Translations under genes and position numbers: made by a program
The notes under the pieces: model-generated
Told to the model about the DNA's origin: nothing
The model's input: the letters and a program-made list of their open reading frames with translations, nothing else
Database searches by the model: none
Origin: Micrasema longulum
Lineage: Eukaryota > Arthropoda > Insecta > Trichoptera > Brachycentridae
DNA: 64,000 bases
NCBI GenBank assembly: GCA_022494885.1
Contig: JAGVSM010003711.1
Span: 48,021 to 112,020 of the forward strand
Direction of reading: 5' to 3'
Shown: one piece after another, positions 24,301 to 36,300 of the stretch
Numbering within the stretch: the first letter of the stretch is position 1
How the letters are laid out: each line of letters starts with the position of its first letter

Positions 24301-27300
24301 AGGTGTTTATAATTGAATTTGATTCAGTGATCCTTTGAAAGAAGACAACTTGTTATCAAAGAAATTTAGATATTACATATTTACTATTTTAGATACAAAC
24401 CGACCTCTTTGCCGTGCGCCCACAATTCCAAATCCTTTAAATGCGGAACTCTGTCAGCGGACGACGTGACGCAGATGCGCGCGTCGTTTCACGAACAAAA
24501 CGACAAGATCCGCCAGGACAACTTCATTCTCGAGCACTGCGACCCGCAGCGGTGCGCCCGCCGCCGGCCGCAGAGCGGCGCCCGCCCGCGGAAGGCGATG
24601 GCCGTGCGGTACTTTGTCGCGAAGCTGAGCGCCGACGAGCCGGTGCAGGTGTGCAAGTCGGCGTTCACGACGATCCTCGGCGTCAGCCGGGGCCGAGTCA
24701 CCGGCGTCTTGGGGAGGTCCTTCCGGACCGGACTGCCGGCGAGGGAGAACCGCGGGGGAGACCGCAGGTCCAGAGCGACAGTCGGGAAACGAAAAGCAGT
24801 CCGCGAATGTGTTGAAGGATTTCGAGGAGCTGAGCCTCATTGACTCCGAAAAGGCTGTGCTAAAAAATCCTCAAGAACGCAAAAGACGACATATTTTGAA
24901 GTACAGGTATTTAAAAATAACGAATATCGATAAATCCAAAGTGATGGTTTTTGAAAGGGATGTAATTGCAACTATAGTCCTTAAAATATAGCTTGATTAA
25001 ATGATGACAATTGCCAAACTAATGTGACTAGTGGTGGGGAAGTACTGAGCACTGACCATGTACCGATCAAATCCATTTTATCAGTTTTTCATGCAAACAT
25101 GACACTCTGTTTCCGAAAATTGATGCAAAAACGCAAAAACAAGCTTATTATAGTGTGCTTAAGACAATTATTCACCAAAAAATAAGACATTTATACTTTT
25201 TTCATGAACAATGTCAAATGAATGATTTTTTAATTCAATCAATTTGTCCCATCTCTAACGTTTTTGCAAAATGATGTAACCTTGTAAGAACGTCCTTGAT
25301 AATTAGGTTTATTTTAGTTTTAAAGCTGATTTTATATAATTATGTTGATTTATATGTCAAGCATTGTATTAAACAAATTAATTAACACGCCAGATACAAA
25401 TGATTTTTCGTGTGTCAATATAAATCACTCTTTAGATGTTACTACAAAGTTATGTCCTCACTTTTGGTGACAACTGTCATTCTAATCAAGCTATATTTTA
25501 AGGGGTATAAATGTGAGATCAGGGTGAACAGAGATATTCTGAATCAGGTACAGATACAGGAATTTGTGTATCTGGGAAGTATGTTTACTGGGGATGGAAA
25601 GGAGGGTGAGTGCCAGGAACAGGGTTAACGGTGCACTGAAATCTACCTTGGCAAACAAATGTTTATCGCAGGAGGCAAAACTAGCTGTTCACAATGGAGT
25701 TCTGGAGCGAAGAATGGAATTGAAAAAATAATAATGAAAGTAGTTTAAATGCTGTCGAAATGCGGCGAAATTCCTCAGGCGAATGTGTGGTAAAACGATG
25801 TATGACAGGTGCACAAATGTCGAGATCCGTGAATTATGTAAGGCTGAGACACGCATTATCGACAGAATCAAGAAAGGGGTGCTGCGTCGGTTCGGACATG
25901 TGGAGCTAATGGACAGCGAAAGAACGGCAAACGAGGAAGACTGAGAGAGAAATGGCACATTAAAATTTATTTCAACGGAGAGGGAAAACATTTTTGAGCA
26001 GGGAATATGGAAGTCTAGGCATTTACAGAGCTAATGACCTGTCATTGGCTGGTTTAAGTGGCCACTTTACACACTGTGTAGCATTCGCCATTCTGCCCAT
26101 GTTTGAACATCCACATTTCCTCAACTCTTCCATCTGTTGACTTTTGTGAAGTAAAAGAGCTGAAGCTTTAAACATGGGCAGAATGGTGAGTGTTACACAG
26201 TGTAGGTCATAAGCCCTGTAAATGCCTAGACTTCCATATTCCCTTCTCAAAAATGTTTTCCCTCTCTGCTGAATGAAATTTAAATATGAATAACTCCCCA
26301 GGGAGGAAATCCAGCCAGTCTGCAAGCATTTGGACATACTCAAATTAGAACTAAATATTAAAAAATTCAAAATACCGTCATTTCATAGAACAAAACGTCC
26401 GATTTCCTTCAAGATTCATGAAGTAACATACAATAATTTTTCCCCTAAATCTTGGGAAATTTTATTTATACGGTATCACTTTTTTTTCTATGGCATCACT
26501 AAAAACAACTGTCAAATAGATCGCGGCAAAATTGCTTCCACTTTTATGACAACTTTTGAAACCATCTTTTTATAACTTTTAATATTTCTTTTGTTAAGTT
26601 TTAAACATCGCAATTTAATGATATAAAAACTTTATTGTTCCTAAACGTTTGTCAACTGCGTATCATGATTTGTACAAGTCAATATGACGTTTTTGTTCAA
26701 ATGAAAACTCAGACTAACCCTAAAGGAAGACACTTAAATAAAAAGGCCGATTACACTGCACCTGCTTTGAATTTACGTTAAGACAATAATTTATCCTTTA
26801 TTAGTTGTTTACCTGTTTTTATTCTTCATTCGCGTAGCGCACACGCTGGGCGCACGGGCCGCGGCATCATTATTACGACATAATTTTAGATTTTTTGACA
26901 CATCAAATGAATTCCGAAAATTTTTGAGCGTAAAACCGGGGTGATGAAAAATGTAAATAACGTTAATTTGGGGGAATATTTGTATGAGAATAAATGAAGA
27001 AAAATGGGTCCTGAACATTTTGGTGTAAAAAGCTGGAAAACGAGGTTTTGCTGTATTCAGGAGATTTGTTGCAGGAGATCTAGTCTGTCTAAATCCGTGT
27101 GGAGTGTATAATCTCGAAAAATTTTGCTGGAGCCGATAATGAAATATGGTATAGGCGCGTTCGGGAGTGTCTGATCAAATATTTATTTACGTCTCTCGCA
27201 TTTATCAAGAATATTGAATCAGTTCAACATCGATTTTTGAAAAAAAGGCTGGAGGTTGGGCTTATCCAGTGACCAATATACATTAAATATATCTTGGTAC

Positions 27301-30300
27301 CCACACCACGCACACAGATGCGCATCTATTATCATCTACGAGGGAACAGCCAAATGTGAACCAAGTGTTTTTACAGTTATTTACTAGGAAAAGGACAATA
27401 GATCCTGTAAACTGCATACCTAATTAAAACAGGGACCCTTCGAGTTCGAGTAGCGTCTATCATCTTGTTAACCTTAATAACAATATAACAACTCTCATCC
27501 ATGAAATCAACTCAAACGACGCTTTGTGATGTGTATATATGGATATATCCATTACTTTTTAAGCGGGAAAAATGCTTATAATAATAACAAACAAAATTAA
27601 CGAGAAGCGGATAGATTCCTTGGTACCTACACTCTACACTACGCACACAGATGCTCAACAACTATCATCTCCCAGGGAACAGCCAAATGTGAACTAAGTG
27701 TTTTTACAGTTATTTACTAGGAAAAAGACAATAGATCCTGTAAACTGCATACCTAATTAAAACAGGGACCCTTCGAGTTCGAGTAGCGTCTATCATCTTG
27801 TTAACCTTAATAATAATATAACAACTCTCATCCATGAAATCAACTCAAACGACGTAACTTTGTGATGTATTGTATTATATGGATATATTATCCATTACTT
27901 TTTAAGCGGGAAAAATGCTTATAATAATAACAAACAAAATTAACGAGAAGCGGATAGATTCCTTGGTACCTACACTCTACACTACGCACACAGATGCTCA
28001 ACAACTATCATCTCCCAGGGAACAGCCAAATGTGAACCAAGTGTTTTTACAGTTATTTACTAGGAAAAAGACAATAGATCCTGTTTACTGCACACCAAAA
28101 TAAAACAGGGACGAGTTTCAGTTTGAGTATCGTCTATCATCTTGCCAACCTTAATAATAAGTTAAGGAATGCTATCTTTGTTTACTTTTTTATATTTTAT
28201 TTTTTGTGCTGTTACATGTTCACTTAATTGCCATGCTTACTACTTCTTTGCTCAATGTATTATTATTGTGTTTTTTTATTGTTAACTTTTTAAAATCATT
28301 CTTATGTTGTTGAAATTCCATTCGTCGATGCGTTTTGTAGCTGCAAGACTTTTTGTGATGTTAACTATAATATTATTTTCATCATATTATGTAAATTTAT
28401 CAACTGTCAAATATCTAAATTTAGTAAATGGGGTCTAGAATTTCAACCGTCCATGCGCTCAGTAGCTGCGAGACTTGTCGTAATCTAATTTCAATTTTTA
28501 TAAATTTGCTTTTTATTTTGTTTTTTTAAATATCACTTCAACCCTAAACTCCATTGTCAAATAAAAATTTAAAAAATGTAAATCGGGGCTAGATTTCTTG
28601 TTGTCCATGCGCTCTGTAGCTGCAAGACGTGCTGTTATCTAGCTCCTATATATCATAATTGTTATATATCATAATTGGAGACGAGGAACTAGTTTCTAGA
28701 ATCCCAACCGTTTGTCTATCTATTATCTAGCTCCTATATATCATAATTGTTATATATTATAATTGGAGACGAGGAACTAGATTCTAGAATCCCAACCGTT
28801 TGTCTATCTATTATCTAGCTCCTATATATCATAATTGGAGACGAGGAATAGATTCTAGAATCCCAACCGTCCATGCGCTCTGTAGCTGCAAGACGTGCTG
28901 GGATATTTATTTATTGTACAGCCCCTTTGAGGTGACTTTCACAAAAATGGCAATACATAAATTATCCAAACATTAATATAATTATCTTCTCTTCAAGACC
29001 GTCGATCCTCATAGATTAAATATCCCAACTAGAAACCTCAGACAAAACTGACTCTTATTTACTATTTGCTTTCCGTTTTTCATGTAACTTTGGAACACTT
29101 CCAATTCCTTATTGAGGATCCCTACATACGAGGGCGGATTGAAAATGAAGCTACCCAAGTAGGAAAAAAACATTATTTTTTTTTCAAAAACCATTTATTT
29201 CTCAACACTGTCTCCTTTTACTTCGACACGCTGAGTAAGACGATATTCCAACTTGTTTATACCATCTGAATAATACGATTTCGGGAACCTCTCAAAATAC
29301 GCGTTAGTTTCGGCAATCGCTTCTTCGTTGAGCTGAATCTTTTTCCTGCGAGGCATTTTTTCAAGTTTGGAAACAAAAAAGTCACTAGGAGCTAAATCTG
29401 GACTATAAGGCGGATGATCAACCGATACCAAGTGTATTTCACGTAATTTAGCATCGTATCTAATGCTGCGTGAACCGGTGCGTTGTCTCGGAGAAAGAGC
29501 ACCTTTTTCTTCCAATGTGGTCGTTTTTCCTTGATTGCATCATTCGATTGATCCAATAATGCGCGATAATACTTTCCTGCGATTGTGGATCCTTTTTGAG
29601 ATAATCAATGAGCAATATTCCGAAATACAGTGGCCATAACCTTGCCAGCCAATTTCTCCGCCTTTGCCTTCTTCGGAGCACTTCCACCGGCTTCCGCCCA
29701 TTGTTTCGATTGATTTTTGGTTTCGGGTGGATAGTGGTGCACCCACGTTTCACCGACAGTGATTAATCGACGCCAAAATCAACAGGATTACGCTTTATCG
29801 TGTCCAAACACCGCTGCGAAGTGGTCTCTCGAACTCGTTTTTGTTCGACGCTGAGCAAACGCGGCACCCATCTTGCCGATAGCTTTTTCAAATGCAAATG
29901 TTCATGCAAAATGTTGAACACACGCTCATATGAGATGGTTACCATTTCAACAATCTCACGCAACTTCACTCGGCGGTCATTCATAACTATATCAAGGATT
30001 GTCTTGATATTTTCTTCAGTAACCACCTCTTTTGGCCTTCTCGTTGATGGTATTGTTGCAGTGCTTGTTCGGCCGCGTTTAAATTCATCAATCCAATATT
30101 TGAGCATGTAATCTGTCGGAGCAGCATCACCGTAATGTTTATCGAGCTTTTCTTCTGTCTCTTTTGCCGTTTTCCCTTTCAAATAATAGTGTTTAATCAC
30201 TGCACGAAATTCACCTTTTTCCATTTTTCGAGAAACACAAAAGTTGTTTACTTCAAACGACTACAACAAACAAACTAATCGAATAACTGTTAACTGTCTT

Positions 30301-33300
30301 CTGTATGCTGATGATGCCGTGCTTCTTGCTAGCAGCAAAGAAGACCTTCAATTCTTGGTAACAAAAGTCTACGATGTATGCAAGAAAAGCGATTTGTTTA
30401 TGAATGTTGATAAATCCAAAGTGATGGTTTTTGGAAAGGATGAAAATATAACTAAATGTGAGATCAGTGTGGACGGAGATATTCTGAATCAGGTAGAAGA
30501 ATTTGTGTATCTGGGAAGTATGTTTACTAGGGATGGAAAGGAGGGTGAGTGCCGGGAACAGGGTGAACGGTGCACTGAAATCTACCTTGGCAAACAAATG
30601 TTTGTCGCAGGGGGCAAAACTAGCTCTTCACAATGGAGTTCTGGAGCGAAGAATGGAATTTAAAAAGTAATGATGAAAGTAGGTTAAATGCTGTCGAAAT
30701 GCGGCGAAATTCCTCAGGCGAATGTGTGGTAAAACAATGTATGACGGATGCACAAATGTCGAGATCCGTGAATTATGCAAGGCTGAGACACGCATTATCG
30801 ACAGAATCAAGAAAGGGGTGCTGCGTCGGCTCGGACATGTGGAGCGAATGGACAGCGAAAGAACGGCTTAAAGGATCCGATGGATGCAGAAAACGAGGAA
30901 GACCGAGAGAGACATGGCACGATTGAGTCCATCAATCACTCGAAAATGGACATGTCGAGAGTGGAAATAATCGGCGTGCGTGCATGCGAAGATGTATGAA
31001 TGTAGAGGAAGCGAGGTCTGTATGCCAAGATAGAGTGTAATGGCGTTCTATCCTCTCTGCCTACCCCTACGCGGAAACGGCGTGATGGTTTGCTGTTGTT
31101 GAATTTGGGTGACATTTTAACAGCTGCCGTTTGACAGATCGCAATTTGGAAAAAATAAATCTTTTTTGTTTTTGTGCTGCCATCTAGCGCTAGGTAGCTT
31201 CATTATCAATCCGCCCTCGTAGACAGTAGCTGTTTGTTGTCTCATGTAAAATGGCGCGGACGGGTGTGTCGTGTTTATCATTAGCGGTGGTATAAAGGAG
31301 GCGTGATGGTTGCAGGTGCTCGTCGTGCCCGGAGCGCTTCCCCTCGTACACCGCGCGGCGGCGCCACCGGGGGGCGGCGCACGGCGACGAGAACCGCAAG
31401 TACGCGTGCAAGCACTGCGCCAAGCGCTTCTGCCTGCAGTCGCACCTGTCCGTGCACGTGCGCAGCGTGCACCTGCAGGAGCGCGCGCACGCGTGCGCGC
31501 ACTGCCGCGCCGCCTTCTTCTCGCGCCGCGGCCTGCGCTTCCACATGCTGCGCCACTCGGGCGAGCGCGCGCACCAGTGCCCGGCGTGCGGCAAGCGCTA
31601 CGGCCGCAAGTACACGCTCACCGAGCACATGAAGATCCACACGGGCGAGCGCGCGCACGTGTGCGGCCTGTGCGGGAAGGCCTTCACGCAGCGCTGCACG
31701 CTCAAGGGGCACATGGCCGTGCACGACAAGGAGGCGGTCCACGCCAAGTGCGAGACCGCCGCGTGAACATTGACTATTCCATGTTGGAAACGTTAACTTT
31801 TCTAGCTACATTAACTATAGTAAATATGCTGAATAAATCAACTTTCCCGGTTACATAAACTTTTGTATGCTGAAAATAGCAATTTTCCTACTATGTTAAC
31901 TATTCTATGTTGGAAACATTAACTGTCATACATTAAATATCAATTTCCCTACTATGTCAACCATTGTATATTGTAAACTTATAATTTTTTTCATGTATGT
32001 ACATTGTACATTGTTGTATGTTGGAAACATTAACTTTTCCAGTAACATTAACTATTGTATGTTGAAAACATCCATTCACAACTATGTTAACTATATATAT
32101 ACAACAATGTTTGAGTATGTCCAAATGCTTGCAGACTGGCTGGATTTCTTCCCTAGGAAGTTATTCATATTAAAATTTATTTCAACAGAGAGGGAAAACA
32201 TTTTTGAGAAGGGAATATGGAAGTCTAGGCATTTACAGGGCTTATGACCTGTCATTGGGTGGTTTGAGAGGCCACTTTACACACTGTGTAACACTCACCA
32301 TTCTGCCCATGTTTAAAGCTTCAGCTCTTTTACTTTACAAAAGTCAACAGATGGAAGAGTTGAGGAAATGACAGGTCATTAGCTCTGTAAATGCCTAGAC
32401 TTCCATATTCCCGGATGAATCTCACCCGCATAATAAAGGTTTCAGCTCCTTTACTTCACAAAATTCAACAGATGGAAGAGTTAAAGAAATGTGGATGTTC
32501 AAACATGGGCAGAATGGTGAATGTTACACAGTGTGTAAAGCGGCCACTTAAGTCAGCCAATGACAGGTCATAAGCCCTGTAAATGCCTAGACTTCCATAT
32601 TCCCTTCTCAAAAATGTTTTCCCTCTCTGTTGAAATAAATGTTAATATCATAAGTTAGATTAAAATTTGTTGCAACACAGAGAAGTCTAGGCTTTTACAT
32701 GTCTTATGACCTGTCATTGGTTGGATTAAGTGGCCACTTTACGCATTGAGTAACATTAAAAATTCAATAGCTAAATCATTTCTTGTTAAATTAACTACTC
32801 CCTAGGGATGGAATCCAGTTTTTTGTATACAATCATTTGGACAAACGCAAAGTATTGCAACAAAATAAATAATAAATAAAATACACCATTCTGCCTATTT
32901 TTGAACACCTTCAATCTGTCGACTTCTGTGAAGTGAAAGAGCTGAAACCTTTATCATGCGGGTGAGATTCATCCGGCTGAACCAATTCACCTACTAGGCA
33001 ACGCCTGAAAACAATTGTCCTATTTATTTGCTGCTTCTTTTTTACCAGATAGTTAATTCGACAATGTTTTTACTGTGCCCAAATGTTTGCAGACTGACTG
33101 GATTTCCTCCCTAGGGAGCTATTTAGATCTTAATTGGTTCCAATGGAGAGGTAAAAGCCCTGTAAATGCCTAGACTTCCATATTCCCTGTTCAAAAAGGT
33201 TTTCCCTCTCGGTTGCGACAAATTTAGATCTAAATAACTCCTTAGGGAGGAAATCCAGCCAGTCTGCATACATTTGGACATACTCAAAACATTGTTGTAT

Positions 33301-36300
33301 CATAATGTACGTTGAAAACGTCAACCCTCCGAAAAATGTTTACTATCAATGTATGTTGGCATCAACTATTTTAGCTACATTAACTTATTTTATGTTATAA
33401 ATTTTTCAGCTATGTGCAACTATGTTCTTGTATGTTGGAAATGTTAACTTATCTAGATACATAAACTGTCATATGCTGAAAAAAAGCAACTTTTCCAGCT
33501 ACATTAACTATTGTACGTCGAAAATATCAATTTTATTACTATGTTAACTATTCTATGTTGGAAATATTAACTTTTCTAGTTACATTAACTGTCATATGTT
33601 TTAAAAAATCAATTTTCCTATTATGTCAACTATTCTGAATTGTAAAAACATAATTTTTTAAACTATGTACATTGTTGTATGTTGGAAACGTCAACTTTTC
33701 TAGCTACATTAACTGTCATATGTTGAAGAAAATCAAATTTTCCAGCTACATTAACTATTACAGTTGAAAATATCAATTTCCCAACTATGTCAACCATTCT
33801 ACATTGTAAAAACATAATTTTTAAACTATGTACATTGTTGTATGTTGGAAGCATATACTTTTATAGCTACATTAACTGTCATATGTTGAAGAAAATCAAC
33901 TTTTCCAGCTACATTAACTATTACAGTTGAAAATATCAATTTCCCTACTATGTCAACCATTCTATATTGTAAAAACATAATTTTTAAACTATGTACATTG
34001 TTGTATGTTGGAAACATTAACTTTTCTAGCTATATTAACTGTCGTATGTTGAAGAAAATCAAATTTTCTAGCTACATTAACTTCACAAACCTTAAAAAGT
34101 GGTGGAAAAACAACTCCCTCGCGGGCGCGGGGCGAGAAATAGCGGGGGGCGAAGTCCTAGGACTTGTACGATATTATTTAGCGGAGTGGACTGTATTTTA
34201 ATTTTATTGAAATAAGTGAATATCCTCGAAATGCGGTATGCAGTGTCGATCGGTCACAACCCCAACGAATGAGATGGATTAATGATGGATGCCACTAACC
34301 TGGTTCGTTCTTGGTTCGATTGCGAACGGCACCAACACTAGGACAGGTCCCAATCTGGAGCTGTGAATACTGGTGGTTGGGGGAAACAAAGTCTATGATG
34401 CAGCACACATTTAACAAAATAAACGCGCAATTTAAGACACGAGGTCTTAATGTGGCGGGTGATCAAAAGCTACTGAGGTGGGAAATCAACAGTGGCTGTG
34501 GGATGTAGAAGTTGTGACAATATTTTAATGCATACCCACATAATTCGCAACCACAGAAGTTTCCTAAAATTAAAGAGGGAATATTTGTGGGCCTACAAAT
34601 ACGATCACTAAAGCATGATGAAAAGTTTGTGGAACTAGGTTCGCAGATTCTAGGTATTTGTTCTTATTTTAGAGGTGGGGGTCAGTGCTATGCGAGCTCC
34701 TGACGTCACGCCGTCGAGCCCGGGTCTATAAGAGCCCGGCTGCCGTGTGGAAGGCGAGAGTTCTCATTTTATTTATTTATTTTATTTTATTTTATTTATT
34801 TGGATAACCAACAGCTATAATTATATCATATTTATATAACAAAACAAATAACAAATAAGCCAATTACAGGTTTTCACAAGTAGCATCACAGTAATTTAAA
34901 AAAGATTCTCGAACATAAAATGAATAGTAATTAAATGTAAATTTAAAAGAAAAGAAAAAAAAATACTACGAGTTATTTTGAAAGCAAACGCCGCACGTTA
35001 TTAAGATTATTTTCAAATAAATCTATGTTAAATGATTTATTTAGATTACATTAAAATTATTAAAAGTTCGCCATAAATATGAATTTTGCCTATAATTAGA
35101 TGAAACAAGAGGTATGTGAAGAAGAGGGTTATTTCTTAAAACTTTGGAAGGAACATTGATAGAAAGTTTACAAAGTAGTTCAGGACAGTCAATTGAACCA
35201 GAGGCAATTTTAAGTAAATAAATTATATCCGCTATTTAACGACGTTTTTGCAGAGGCAGTAGGTGATGTTTTTTACATATATGAATATACTGGTCAGATT
35301 TAAACTCAAGTTTCAACCGGAAACACATGAACTTTACGAATTTTTTTGAATATTTTCAATGCGTGATATCTGCACATTGTACATAGGATTCCATATTTGT
35401 GATGCATATTCTAAGTTGCTTCGCTTTTGCTAAATCTCCCCCTCCGAGCCCAAATCCGTAAAGTATCCGGCGAGCTCTTTAACATCCTCAGGTTGAACTA
35501 GTGGTTCCCCGAGGATGAGGCTCCTTTTATGATGTAAAGCATCACATTCACATAGAACACGTATAGGTGTTTCCTCAGCTGCACTGCAAAACCCACGTCT
35601 GGGAGTTTGGGAAAGGTTCATTCTAGCGCGGTGTTTGTTCAATCGGCAGTGCCCCGGGCGGGCTCCAGTGATAACCCTCGCTTTATGAGGCTGAGCTCTA
35701 TTAGGTCGAAGGCAAACCTTTGCGAGTGCCCTTTTATCAGTTCCTTCGGCACTGTGCTGATCAGGTTTCCAGGTAAGTCAGGATGTTTGAATATCGGGCA
35801 GTTAAGAATGCAGAACGTATTAAAATGTTCGAAGTTATAAATGCCCGTCTCTTGGAAAGCTCGCTTGATGGGTCGTCCACAAGTAAGGTTACAACATTTA
35901 TGTGGGGATCGAAAAACGCTTGTATTTAATTGAAATTCACAAATATATTAACAGTCGAGAAACTCGTCGCCAGCTGTTTCAGGAGCTTCTACGACCTCTC
36001 GATCATTGTAAAAACGTTTCGCACCTAAGAACTATTCAAGTTTAGCGAGAAGGTGATCATCCAAAGGCGCTAAGTTGGGTGAATATCCAATCCAACCGGC
36101 GTCAACGGCTCCTGTGAAACTCGCGCGGTGGCCTGGCGTCGTCATGCAGGAGCCTCACTCCTCGGGTCAGCATTCTCCTTGAAGTACTCTGTCGGGCCAG
36201 CTCAATGCCTCTCTGGCATTAAGCACTGATAACAGCGGGATTTTAGTTTAGTGGACTGTATGGAAATTGTTACTCACTTTTAAGATTCTTCCGATTGTTT

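Larger units (their letters stand above)
29129..31219 (-). mobile_element. mariner element with intact TIRs and nested LINE
   Basis: TIRs of about 27 bp (CGAGGGCGGATTGA(A/T)AATGA, then AGCTACC) differ at one position and are flanked by TA at 29127-29128 and 31220-31221. The transposase lies on the minus strand. The 2.09-kb length exceeds the usual ~1.3 kb because a LINE fragment (about 30250-31100) is inserted in the 5' leader. The element sits in the intron about 97 bp upstream of the 31316 finger exon. Confidence 0.9.

Noticed and set aside
31281..31858. Arg/Ala-rich frames over finger cassette 1
   Set aside because: Shadows of the C2H2 frame in G+C-rich sequence; the same applies at 37559-38134 and to the G+C-rich ATAD3 exons.
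33663..34017. Two similar minus-strand ORFs
   Set aside because: They are the same frame of successive ~163-bp repeat units, not genes.
34311..34508. Possible small gene
   Set aside because: No motif, no splice context and neighbours are dispersed repeats; left as unrecognised.
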